A DNA stretch of 64,000 nucleotides from Ottelia alismoides. Lineage: Eukaryota > Streptophyta > Magnoliopsida > Alismatales > Hydrocharitaceae. Numbering within the stretch: position 1 is the stretch's first letter; every line of letters starts with the position of its first letter. The translations under genes were made by a program, and so were the position numbers. The notes beneath the pieces were generated by a model that saw only the letters and a program-made list of their open reading frames with translations, did no database searches and was not told the origin of the DNA. Positions 9,334-20,718 of this stretch are shown in pieces. The stretch is from NCBI GenBank assembly GCA_037367405.1, contig JAZKJV010006054.1, forward strand, positions 434,001 through 498,000, written 5' to 3'.

Positions 9334-12300
9334 TATCTCTGATTCTCACTCTTTATTCTTTTATTTTAGCAATTTATCTTGGCAAAGCAGCATGTAAATA
9401 CCTGTAAATACAATAACATAGCATTCAACATGCATGTCTTAATAATGCATAATTAGCATGTTTTTGTGTAAAAATAAAAGAATAAAGGAAAAGAAAAAGG
9501 AAGGAGGTATTTAGAATAAATACAGAGTGACACAAACCCCAAGAGAAGGTCAAGCCTTGAACTGATCGCCAAATAAAATAAGTAGAGAGAGATAGGGTCT
9601 ACTTTGTGTTGTACATAGTACCTGTATATAAATAATTATTTTTGACAAAATAAAACTAAATTATTATTTTTACCTCCTTGTATATATTCCTAGAAATAAA
9701 ATAAAAATCAGAAAAATTAAATAAAAATAAAATCCTCCTCACTTGTACAAATACACATGCATATACATCATATTCACTATTTTTTGTACTTGTAAATAAT
9801 TTGTAAAAATAAATAAAAATTATTTTGTACTCCTAAAAATATGATGAAAATAAATAAAATATAAAATTAGGGTATTTTTGTAAAAACAATAAAATAAAAT
9901 TACTTGTACATAATACATAGGTATATTATACATGTATACAACACTATATATTGTATATACACTTATTTATTTTTCATAAAAATAATTAAAGATCATAGAA
10001 AAAATCTTTGAAAAATAATAAACATTTTTCATTTTATTCATTTTTTCATTTAAATTTATTTATGTAATTATCGTTATTTTTCTCATATCTTTTGTCTTGT
10101 TGTGTGTTTTGTCCTATTCTCCGCTCCTTCTGATTGGGCCACCTCAGATTGTTGACTACGATCAACTGGTCCCCCCAGGCGCCCTTTCTCATCGAACCAG
10201 GTTTCACACCTATTTCTCCCATTTTTAGCCACTAGATTCGACCGCCTTTTACCTTGATTCCATGCTTCGAATACAAGACTCGGATCCCTAATCTTCGCCT
10301 GACATTCTCCTCCTCGATCCGTGTCTCGGTTCTCAAGCCATGCCTCCTTTATATCGGACCCTCATGACTATATAACCTGCACCACCCCCTCCTCTCCCTC
10401 CACCTTTTGGCTTAGCCACCATCTCCTACCTAATCGTCCACCTTTCCCAGAGTGACATCGAGCGAGAGGGAGGGCGTGGGAGCCTTTTGGAGCGTGCTAG
10501 CCTTAGGTCCAGCGAGGTGCAACCTCAGTTCCGCTGCGAGGAGCATAGCCTCTGGCTACGCCAGCCATTGAGGCCACGACCACCGTAGATCGTCATCTGC
10601 AATGCCAGGCATCTTCCTCCACCTTCAAGTACTCTTTTTACCGCATATCATCCATTTAATCCATCTTTTCATCCATGAACGGAGTAGCGCCGACAGTCCT
10701 CTATTCTTCGCATTTCCACAGTATTCGGACACTTCGTATGCCCCACTCCAACTCCCTATTGCTTCTACATTCGCTCCGCAACCCTTTAGGCTCCAACCAT
10801 CGGGTTGGAGACCCATACAGGTCGAATCCCTGACTTGTGCCGAAGACCTGCCCGTTCACCCCTAGCTCCCGCTCCCGATTACTTGTAACGTTGTAACCTG
10901 TACCAGAACCACCCTTCGAGCAAGACCCTTCCTCCTACAGGGTTGGATCGCATTGAGACCTCATCTGGAGGTCACGAACAACACAGGAGAGCTCGTGGTT
11001 CATCATTCACCCTCAGGGACCCTCTCGTGGTCCTGGGCCCTTCTGAGCTACCAACAACCGCGGAGCATCCTCATCAACTTCTTTCACATCTCAGCATCTC
11101 ATGAGGACGTCGGAGACGCGCGCTAGAGTCGATTGAAACTCACCTCCGGCGAGCTCTTCCTCGTTCTTCCTGACACCTCCTACACCGTCTGATTGAGGCC
11201 ATCTCCAGTTCTAATACGAGTCGTTCACCTACAGGAGGCCTTTGACCGTCAGATCCATCTCAGGCATCTGCACCCTTCATCGTCGAAGCGATATCCATCT
11301 ATTTGAGTCGTCCGATCATAAGTGGGACGTCCTCGACCATTGGATTACGCCCAATAAGGGGTAATTTATCCTTAGGCCCCACTTTACTTTGTTTTTATTA
11401 TTTAGTCTTGTAAATATTCGTCGTAATTTAAAATAGTTGGGTTAATTTGCAAGTGGGTCCTTGTTTATTTTATTATTTGCACTTTAGTCCTGTTTGTGTC
11501 ATCTCATGTGTTGTCTCACGTGTTATTTTTGAGTATTTGCATGTTTTTCCCCGGAATATATATGTTATGCTTTGAGTAGAACTTTCTGATATTTACAAGT
11601 ATGCCCTTGTGTGTGGTTTATTATGCATATGCATGAATACCATGGACATTTTGCATTTTTTGCCCCAACTTTTCATCTGTGCTATCTTTTTGGCCTAGAA
11701 CTTTCTCATAATTGCAACTAGGTCCCAACAAGTTGAGTGTCTTATTGTTTATCAAATAAATACCAAATTATTTCCAAAAATTTGATATAAATAACTTTTA
11801 TCTCCTACTAACATGTAATACTTATGGTAATTCTTATGAATTAATTTAGTATTGTTTGATATTTTCAAAAAATAAAAAACCATTAAAAATTGTTCTATCT
11901 ATTTTATAATATACATAAAAATAAAAAAAATTACTAGAAATTCTGAAAAATTAGTGTTTGTTCGTTCGTGTGTGCTTTACCTCCAGAAGCATTTTTGTTT
12001 TAAAAATCATTATAAAACCATAAAAATCTAAAAACTCTCAAAAACTTACAAAAATCATAAAAAATTCTCAAAATTTCAAAAAAATACAATCTCAGTTTCT
12101 TTTTGTTCCTCTTTTTATCTATTTTCTCTGGAAGTTAGACATTTAATTATTTTTAATTTGTAATTTTGTCATGGTTGTGCACTGTTTCCTTGCTTAGCAT
12201 TTATTTGAATTTTATAAAATCACATAAAAATCCGAAAAACCCTAGAAAATCATCAAAAAAAACTTGAATATTTGAAAACACCAAAATATTTTTATTCCTA

Positions 12301-12662
12301 ATTTTTTAGCATTTTTTGGCCTTAAATAAAAATTACAAAAGCTTTTTTGTTTCTTGGTTTCCTATTTGCTTATTTTTTACTCTCGTATTAATATATATAT
12401 ACAAAATTAAAAAAGTAATAAAAACATGCATCTTAGCTTCTTAATTTTGACTACTTCGAAGGTTTTCTCGTGCTCCTTTAGTCCGACCCTGATAGCTATA
12501 CCAGGTTAAATAAATAGCAGAGAAATTTGACATTGTTTGTGTGATTTGATTGCTTGATTTGAGTGGATCTCTATTTTTCTTGTTGAGTCTGATTCATTGA
12601 TTGGGGTCGTAACGACCTTGATTTATATTGATACTTAACCCTATCCGTCTAATCGCTCATCA
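9334..12662 (+). repeat. LTR shared by E0 and E2 (3.3 kb, old)
   Basis: Begins right after a PPT with a degenerate form of the family start (TATCTCTGATTCTCAC) and ends ATCGCTCATCA at 12662. It has an AT-rich U3 to about 10090, a TATA candidate CTATATAA at 10368-10375, a GC-rich part to about 11350 and an AT-rich tail. A pre-LTR segment precedes it and a leader-type segment follows, so it acts as 3' LTR of E0 and 5' LTR of E2. That is expected of recombination between two related elements. Open frames such as 10602-10865 show no domain. Confidence 0.75.
10368..10375 (+). promoter_or_regulatory. Candidate TATA box of the E0/E2 LTR
   Basis: CTATATAA followed by a C-rich pyrimidine stretch, at about the same fractional position as the TATA box in the E1 LTR. 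Assigned by position and motif only. Confidence 0.5.
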
Positions 12663-12900
12663 AGGACACATTAAAATTAAGATTGAGTCGAGTCGTGAGA
12701 GAGTGTTGAGTCTATTTTATGTGTCTCTCTGACCACCGTCTTATTTTTTGTGCGAGGGAACCAACGCGATGGAGCAACTACTTAGGTGTTCTAGCATCTC
12801 AGGAGCATTGGAGGTTGATTTTTAGGGAAATAAGCTGACTGAAGGACACATTAAAATTAAAATCGAGTCGAGTCGTGAGAGAATGTAGAGTTTATTTTAT
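12662..12900 (+). repeat. 59-bp direct repeat replacing the PBS region of E2
   Basis: AAGGACACATTAAAATTAA and the next 40 bases occur at 12662-12720 and 12842-12900, with about five differences, offset by 180. The segment matches the E6 leader near 54560-54620 (complement), which in E6 lies over 200 bases past the PBS. In E2 copy one abuts the LTR end and no TGGCG primer site is seen, so the PBS was lost. Confidence 0.75.
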
Positions 12901-13889
12901 TATTTGCATTTATTTTATTTATGTAGTTAATTTGTAATAATTTATGAAACTGCATACTTCCAGCAGATGTCTGGTATCTCGCGTGTGTACTCGATCACTT
13001 GGACATTGTTCTTGTGTTGTATCAAGATCTGCTTCACACTCTGGTGAGGGTGGGGCTCGACTTGAGTGGCTCATAGGTTAGGCGTGCACATGCGTCTCTT
13101 AGAGTTTTATTTAGGTCAAATATTCATTACGTGTGCCCATTTAACTTGGGACCATGCATTCACTTAATAACACGCACCATAGAACATTCTACTAAGTCAA
13201 ATTAAATTCACATTCTTCCTGCTAATAGAACTTTCTGCTAAGTACTGTTTATGACTTGCATTTCATTTAGCATAAAAATGTTCAATTTTGTTTGCGTCCA
13301 GCATGTAGAGCGTGATGATCATTGCAAGTCTTCTGAACTGGGCATCCATAATTGATTTTATCGTTGCATCGACTTTTCTCGACTCCCTTCCCCTTGGTTT
13401 TATGACTTAGGATAAAAGGAAATCAGGATTGCTCATTAGGCTTGCCTTGTGTGGTGGATCTAATTCAGTAGTATTCTAACTTAAAATCGAGATTGCTAAT
13501 GCAACTTCGAAAAAAAATTGACTAAAATTAACCCTTATTTGCGGGAGAGAAACCCTATCATTGTATGCATTTTACATTATTTCTTAAGAGGTGGGGACAC
13601 ACCCAGTGCCCAAGACCCACATCTTAATCTTGCATAAATGAACTCATATCTTGATTTATCACTTAACTAAAAAGAAAAAGATAACGATCAGACATTTGCA
13701 ACCGTCATTGTGTTGAGTTGGTGAAACCAGGGTTTGCTCTTGTATTTGTTTTTGGTGTATGTTTGTGTGTGTTCTCCCTCTGTGCAATTGCACGTTTTCA
13801 CTTCAATCTGCTTTCACTTCTTTCCAAAGTTGTTAGCTTACTAGTATCTGTATTCGAACTCTTCACGTCATATCTCCTTCACTGATTAC
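12901..13889 (+). other. E2 leader (untranslated) region
   Basis: No ORF of note. It aligns by eye with the E6 leader (complement of 53651-54560), including GAGGGTGGGGCTCGACTTGAGTGG near 13040 (by parts), CTAATAGAACTTTCTGCT near 13225 and GCAAGTCTTCT near 13325. The E3 leader (20719-22176) has weaker matches, such as CGCTAATAGAACT near 21310. Confidence 0.7.
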
Positions 13890-14903
13890 CAACCATGTTC
13901 ACCACCTCACTCTTCCATGTAGCCTCCACCATCCACGAGAGACCCTTACCTTTGATCGGTTTCTCCCCACCCCGAGTATGAAGTCAGAACATCGACTGAC
14001 TTCTTCACTTCTTCACATTTCTCACCAACTCCACATTCTTACACCCCGAATCCACTTCCTCCTGGGCTAACTCACCATATTATCGAGTTCTTGCTGGAAT
14101 TCAAGAACCATTTGATGTGCAAGACACTATTGAGACAAATAACTGGCATAATTACCTACCCCCACATACTTCATTTCATCTTCATATGAATGGTGGGATA
14201 GGTCAATGAATTGCACATATACATTCCGACGTGACCTTAGGGTACAACATGGTCGATTGAACATCCCAAATGGAGAGGCTTGCATGCTATGATTTTTCGG
14301 ACTTGATTGACTTAAGTAATCAAGCTCACAATGACCAGGCATTCAATGAGACCACACATGCAGGGGACTGGACCGATGAGCTGAATCATTAAATCCCCTA
14401 TCAATTGACTCAACCACTTGAGGTTCCGACCAATTTCTGCCACATGGATAGTCTATACTCAACCCAAAATTACATGCCAGAGTCTAGGTATGTTGAATAT
14501 GAGACCTCAAGTTCTCACCAGTATCCTCCAAATGAACAGACTTCTCCCATGATTTGTCATGAGAAAATTTTTGGAGGATGGCATTTTTAGGATTATTAAG
14601 AGATATGAATTAATTGAGGATAAATTTAGAAATGTCACATACTTATTGAATTCCTATGCCTCCAGTCTAGGTATGGAAGTGGAAGACGACATGAGAGGAT
14701 TTGTTGTTGAAAATCAAGAAAACACTAGGGGAACCACAAACTTTGTACAACTGGAGTCAACTCTACATCCCTCTTGTACTAACCATTTGTCCTCCAATCT
14801 CGAGTCTTCACATTATCGCACTCCTCCTTCACATATAGAAAATATCAAAAAAATTAAAATCCCAAAAAGATCAACAAATTTGAAAAATGAGAAAATCGCA
14901 TAA
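13890..14903 (+). pseudogene. E2 ORF1 remnant (homologue of E6 ORF1, unknown function)
   Basis: Several short open stretches in changing frames (14405-14590, 14559-14903) replace the single 322-codon ORF1 of E6. The clearest match is the coiled-coil-like part: IFRIIKRYELIEDKF in E2 against ISRINKRFNSIEDRF in E6, each followed by an acidic segment. The sequence before 14405 is rich in Pro, His and Ser codons like E6 ORF1 but does not align residue by residue by eye. It lacks a recognisable Gag core or zinc knuckle. Frameshifts and stops make it non-functional here. Confidence 0.6.
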
Positions 14904-14939
14904 AAAACGGAAATGATTTAAAAAAAGTGTATCATCCCC

Positions 14940-16373
14940 TTAGGAAGAAGCCATTGCTGAGAAATTGATTCTTAAGCTTCCTTAATAAAGGCCATATATC
15001 ACTTCCCCGACCTCAAAAGATTTGTGAAGAGTAAATTGGTGACCAAGAGGTCAGGCAATAAGAAAATAAGGAGAGAAAGATACAGTATCTATGGCCACCT
15101 CCTTGGTGATGGAGATAAAGACCAAGATCCACAGAGTGAAGCAGTTGCCCCGTGTAGAATGTGGAATCAAAGATAACATTTTCACCCATGAGAGAATCAA
15201 TGATGACTCACTGATAAATATCCTCCCGACCTCCTTGCTTGACAAGCTCAAACTCTGACCACTTAAGAAATCAAGAGCGATTGTTCAACTGGTTGACCGA
15301 TCCATCAAACAGACGAGAGGAACCATTTCATTCATCATTACTTTTCTTGGTGCTCCACTCAGAGTGGACTTCACGATCATTGATATTAAGCACCTAGGGG
15401 AGTCCACCCAGTCTCCCATTATTTTGGGGAAGTCATTCTTAGCCTTGGCTAAGGCGACGGTAGATTGCGAGACTCGAGAGATCGATTTCCCTACATTGGG
15501 TACACATCGATCAGTCGTGACCTTTGAGGACACAATCCAACACGAAGCAACCCACATAACCATTGACAAGCATGATGATCGAGAGGTAGATGAGTCCTGC
15601 CTCTCTTCTACACCTGAGATACCTACTATCGAGCCAACCATTGGATGAGAGACTCCCCACACATCCACAACTTCCACTGCTTCCATCACCACCACTATAA
15701 CAGTTTCAATACAGGACTGACAATCGAATTTACCATTGAGTCGGATATGACTTTTGCTTATTGTCTCGACCATTTCGATTATCCGACATCTGAAACTACT
15801 AATGCCAAGCCAACTGAGATCACTAGCATCTACCCAAGACATGTGCTAACCCTTCACGAATATTACAATCTATATGGTAAGTCATCTGATGAGAAACCCA
15901 TGTTCAGCACCACACCACATCCTGAACTGTAAACTAAGGAGACAACCAAGACCAAATTGACCCTTCCCAAAAACATTGTTGCTCTATCCTCTAGTTGGTT
16001 ATCCAGTGAGAGGAAGTCAAAAATAGATTTCTCGAGGTGTTCTCTCGAACCCCTCAAGGTGTGTCACTCTCCTATCCCTCTCAATGCTTCAGGTTCTAGA
16101 AAACCAACTACTAAAGTTTCCTTCAACATATTAGAGAAGGAATTTTCTAAGGATTTCTCATAGGGTCAGGGTAAGGTGATTTAAATGAGTGAGCTCATTT
16201 CGGATGTTCATAATCCTTACATGAGAAAGCAGTCATTTGTCGACCCTCGTTGGAAGATACCATCACCTCATTATTATTATTATTATTATTCATCTAAGGA
16301 CGATTCCGACAGCGACACACCTATGTATTCTCCACCTCCTCGTTCATGCATGAAGGTTCATTACAAACCTTGA
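14940..16373 (+). pseudogene. E2 retropepsin-like domain plus ORF2 remnant
   Basis: From about 15150 the frame shared by 15199 and 15364 reads a retropepsin-like fold: INILPTS (15211 onward), a VQLVDRS...RG strand, VDFTIIDI and PIILGKSFLALAKA (near 15420-15450). The position of the catalytic D-x-G-S reads NDDS (15199-15210). A stop near 15257 interrupts the domain. Downstream, 15645-16373 matches E6 ORF2 in pieces: KVSFNI (E6 RVTFDI), an MSE...NPYMRK segment (E6 MSE...KPYLRK) and PHYYYYYYSSK (E6 PNYYSSK). A (TAT)n run at 16267-16293 expands the Tyr tract. Several stops and frame changes show it is dead. Confidence 0.7.
16267..16293 (+). repeat. (TAT)n microsatellite within ORF2 remnant
   Basis: About nine ATT/TAT units encode a run of Tyr where E6 has only two. 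Probably replication slippage after the ORF lost constraint. Confidence 0.85.
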
Positions 16374-16477
16374 TCATTGTACATTCTTACTCCATCTTGT
16401 ATAGTTTTCTTCTTTCCCTCCCTCCACATTGATTTGTATCACTCACCCCGGCTCCATATCATTTTCATTTATGGCTA

Positions 16478-16856
16478 TACTTAGGATGACCAGATCCTAT
16501 GTATAGGGGGAGTGACCCGAGTCATTCTATTTTTTTTCTTTTCCTTTTTCTCTTCCTCTTTGTGTATTCCCCAATCCCATCAGTTCTTATACTTACTCAT
16601 GTCCTATACATAGGATGACTAGAGCCTAAGTATGGGGGGATCGAAGCCCACCCTGCATATGTTCATTCATTTCTCCTATTAACCTCGACCACCTCGTTTT
16701 TGCTCTTCTTCTACACTTAGTCTTACCATAGCCTATGTATAGGGAGGTGGGTCTACTTCTATAATTTTCTTCTTTTTACTCTCCTACGCTTAGCACGAGC
16801 TTTGGCTTTTCCTTACTTCTTGTGCTCTGAGGACATAACACCTGCTAAGTAAAGGG
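16478..16856 (+). repeat. Hairpin plus PPT-like array of E2 (four modules)
   Basis: Modules at 16478-16511 (ACTTAGGAT/ATCCTATGT then ATAGGGGGA), about 16604-16640 (ending TAAGTATGGGGGGA), about 16714-16748 (ending TATGTATAGGGAGG) and about 16786-16856 (GCTTAGC...GAGGACATAACACCTGCTAAG ending AAAGGGGA). Same order and spacing as in E1, with point changes in stems and purine runs. Confidence 0.82.
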
Positions 16857-17873
16857 GATGTATATATTACATATATACTTTACTCATACCTCGTACTTTC
16901 ACGTATTTTTGTATATATTATGCAATAATTACGACATATGTAAAATTTGTAAAAAAAATTACTTTGTAAAATTTATAAAATGCATGTATACTTGTATAAA
17001 TGTATATTGTATACAAGTTGTAAAATTTGTATAATGTGTATAATATCCTCCTTGTAAATCCTTGTAAATGATACTTTTGTAAATTTATTGTAAAATAGGA
17101 GGTATACCAAAAAAGCAAAAACAAATATAAAAAAACTTTTGTAAAAAAAGGGCTTCTTATTTACTCTTGCATATCATCCTTGCATTCATAAAAAAAATCT
17201 TGCACTTAGTTCATATGCATTTCATGACATCAGCAATTCATTTGCATATCTTGCATATACAAAATGGAAAGTGAGTGGGTTCTGAACCGAGTTATGAATA
17301 GAAATCGAGGATGAACTTTATTTGACCTTAATCTACTTAATTTCAGAGGAACCTTATAGGAATCGAAGTTGATACTATTCAGGTCGAGCGACTTAGTTCA
17401 TGAGTCCACAAGACTATATTCTTGTGTCATATTGATTGGTCTATGTAGAATATTTCACACACACACATGATTCTTTTATACAGTGATCTAACTTGGACAA
17501 GCACCTTGCACGTAGATCTTCATTGATGAGATAGTAAGGAGGTGACGTCTAACGATGGGATGTTGTGGGTTGCAATAAAGCTTTAAAAGAGGGATAATCT
17601 TCTGGCTCAAGAAGAAAAACTCCTTATGTACATGCTGCACATTTGTATATGTTCAAAAAAAGAAGAAAAATCTCCAAAAAAGTTAGATAAGAAAAACGTA
17701 AATAACTAAAAATTCCCGTCGGAGAAAAATATGAATAAGCAAGGCATGTGTTTCAAAGTCTCATACCAAGGAAGCCTGCAGCTGGAGACCTGGCCACATT
17801 GGTCAAGCTCCACGGATATGTAACTACACTGATCACAGTCCATTCTCTTCTCTATCCCCACTTCTTGAGTAGG
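16857..17873 (+). other. E2 3' non-coding region up to the E3 insertion
   Basis: Begins with the conserved TATATATTACATATATACTT block, then an AT-rich stretch with many TTGTAAA strings, then sequence matching E1 4390-5080 (for example TGAACCGAGTTATGAATAG and GCAGCTGGAGACCTGGCCAC). It stops at CTTGAGTAGG, where E1 continues into a GCACTTGAAC segment. Confidence 0.75.
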
Positions 17874-20695
17874 TGATAAATACCAGATTTATCAACTTAA
17901 TTTAATATATTTATCTCTCTTGCTTAAATTAATCACAAAGATTCAATAATAAATAACACTAATTATTAAATTATGTGTTATATATAATTGACACTATTTA
18001 ATATATATTATTATAACCCTATTATGTTGTAATATTATATGTATATTATTAAAAATCAAATTGTATTTAAATAAAATAACTTAAAACAAAATAAAAATAC
18101 AAAAAAAATAATCAAAAGAAAAATAAAAGAAAATTGTTCTATATGGTTTTAATTAGTATCTATGTATAGATGATCTCTGATCACTTTGACTTCTGCATGA
18201 AAGTTGCAGACCTCAATGAGATCTACAATTTTCATGTTCATAATTTTTCCTAATTTCCATCCAAACTACTTTTTTAGAATTATCTTTGAATTTCTGAATT
18301 ATCTTTATTCTGATTGGGCCACATGGCGCTCCCAAAGCGTTCCACGTGGCCCGTTCCTGTTAGAACATCCACCTTTATTTCTGGTTATTGGATCCTTCTA
18401 ATAAGGTGTATCCTCACCGTCCTTCAGCACCATATTTATAGCTGCAATATCTGTATGAATCAGATCGATCCTAGCCACTATATCCCCCCAAACCGTAACC
18501 GTTGGATCAAAGGATCCAACGGTGCCTGCTTCATCCCCAACCTCTAGCACCTCTTCTGAGCGACGCAACCCTTCATCCTCACGTATATTCTATCAATTAC
18601 ACCGGTCGCCATAGACCACCTCTTCACTCGAATCCACCACCAACTTCTTCTTCTATCATCACTCATCCATGCCAACTACCTTTCGAACCAAAATCCAAAC
18701 CTCCATGCTAACTGGCGGTGGTTGAAACCATCGCCTTGGGAGATAACCTCCGACTTCACCCACCTTCAAATAGGCCACATCTGGCCTCCGGCTCCAGCTA
18801 TCCTCCATTGTACGAGGATTCTCTTAGCCTTCTAACTTTCTGTGACAGAGAATAGGATAGAAATAGAGCTAATGCGGAGTTTTGACCTCGGTCGAGATCC
18901 TCGACCTAACTGGTTGTGATTCAGTCACTTTTAGGTTGAGCGAGCTCGAATCTCAGCCCAGATCATCAAGCAAATACCCGAAGCATCGATGCTCCACTCC
19001 AGGACAACAACATCATTCGAAAAACATCCTTGATTCAATCTTTTATATCAAGGTTACTCAAGCATTATATTAATTGCATTTGCTTTAATTTCAACCAATT
19101 TCTTTCACAAATTGTCATCCATGATTCTCTGATCTCAATATCGAGTTATCTATACCACAGATCCATTATGCATGATATTCCAGATTGTCTCATCATTTCT
19201 CCATCATTGTATCCAGTTCCATCCATGTTCCGGCTATGTTTAAGCAGGAACAAATCCATGCTCTACCTTTCACGACCATAGATCTTCCATCTCACATCAT
19301 CTTCACTATAAAATAGTAGTTTTGAATTCGTTTGTATGCAGGACTAACTTTGCAGGATTTATCGTTGCAATGGTCAAATTTTGATGTTAAGCTCCGGTCT
19401 CCATTTTTCTGAACTAATAAGCCTCATCGACAGAGTAATCTATAGCATCTATCGATGTCTTTAGCCATTAATGGTCTGCCCAGAGCTTGCAGAAAGGTCA
19501 ACAGACCTTGATCATAGGCTAAGGATTATGGAGGAGCGAAGGCGACTTCACCGAAGCACTGCTTGGACACCACCAAACGCGGCGGAACCTAAGAACCAAA
19601 GAACATACAATTGCCATTGATTGGTCTGGGCGTCATCTGACGATCCAGATTGTACCAGGTCTATACACCGAGGCAACGGTTCAATCCTGAAGCTCGGTAC
19701 CCGAGCCTAAAGAAGCCACATGTCCTGAGCCAGGCTACCCGAGCCTAATCAAGTCACGTGCAATGGGCATATGATTGGAAAAATTAATAGCGCCAACCCC
19801 CAACTTCTTAATAATCACATATAAGTCCTTTCAATTTTTGTAAATTGCATATTAGCCCCCATAGGTTATTGTGTTTGCATTTCAGTCCTATTTTGTCCCG
19901 ATTTCTAATTAAACTTGTAATTTTCTTGCAAAATGCCCCTGGATTGAATATCAAATATCTTTTTATCCATTTATCCAATTGAAGTGATTTTGGTCTCATT
20001 GGAAAGCTATTTTGGTGCCCTATCTTGTGGTGTGATTTTTGTTAATTTTGATTTAAAATACATGCACGAAATATTTTCTATTCTGAGTGCTTATTTAGAC
20101 TTTTAAGTTAAAGTGAGAACACACCTGTGAGTAAGCAAATTAACTTGTAGTCGTATTGATTCTTAATGATTAACAGTTAGATATTTTTTAATGATCATTA
20201 AGTATTAGATTATTTTATTACTTATTGTAACTAATATGCATCATAGAAAAGTTTTAAAGTTAGAATTTTGTTGAATTGCTTTAAACATTGCTTAGGACTG
20301 AATCATTGTTATTTTGTCTTCTTGCTTCAATAAAAATGAGAATAAATTCAGGAGGTTTCCTTTGCAATTAGCACAAGTTTCTGTATTTCCTTTAAATGTG
20401 TTATGCATTATTGTCTTCACCTAATTTAATTGCATAAAAAATATGTTAAACTTTTGTCTTATTGTAATCTATGCATCAACTCATTATAATCATCCTATAA
20501 GTTGTTACATTAAATATTTAGCATTTAAAATTAATTGCCGAATTGCTCGCATCCTTGTATTCAACCCTAGGCTTCCCAGGTTAAAAATTAAAGCTGAATC
20601 CTCCCTACTGAGATTATTCATTTGGTTCTGTATAACAAGTTAAGCGTCTGTGCTACAACAGATCGATATTAATACATGCATTTAGCGATTCATCA
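17874..20695 (+). repeat. 5' LTR of E3 (2.8 kb)
   Basis: Begins TGATAAATA...TTTATCA, the family terminal palindrome, and ends GCGATTCATCA immediately before GA plus the PBS. It contains the U3 palindrome (18197-18235), a CACATGG/CACGTGG pair (near 18320 and 18342), a TATA candidate (18434) and a CCGTTGGATC hairpin (18499-18522). Its U3 and tail differ so much from the LTR at 31577 that the two are unlikely to be a pair. Confidence 0.85.
18434..18441 (+). promoter_or_regulatory. Candidate TATA box of E3 LTR
   Basis: TATTTATAG context downstream of the paired CACGTGG boxes, matching the layout of the E1 LTR. Confidence 0.5.
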
Positions 20696-20697
20696 GA

Positions 20698-20718
20698 TGG
20701 CGTCGTTGCCAGGGATGC
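20698..20718 (+). promoter_or_regulatory. Primer binding site of E3 (tRNA-Asp type)
   Basis: TGGCGTCGTTGCCAGGGATG lies two bases after the LTR end. It is complementary to the 3' end of plant tRNA-Asp (...CCCCGGCAACGGCGCCA) except for a T opposite G in TGGCGT and an A in CCAGGG. The first change is shared with E6. Confidence 0.88.

Larger units (their letters stand above)
12663..17873 (+). mobile_element. E2: non-autonomous Athila-like element, internal region
   Basis: Leader, decayed ORF1, retropepsin-like domain plus ORF2 remnant, hairpin array and 3' non-coding region follow in the same order as the complete element E6, with recognisable sequence and protein similarity in each part. RT, RNase H and integrase are absent. 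It is broken at 17873 by the LTR of E3. The matching remainder probably resumes near 31173. Confidence 0.8.

Noticed and set aside
15285..15842. 185-aa minus-strand frame
   Set aside because: Antisense shadow of the E2 retropepsin-like and ORF2 remnant.
20698..20718. PBS considered as part of a tRNA gene
   Set aside because: Only the 18-20 bases complementary to a tRNA 3' end are present, right after an LTR; no cloverleaf.
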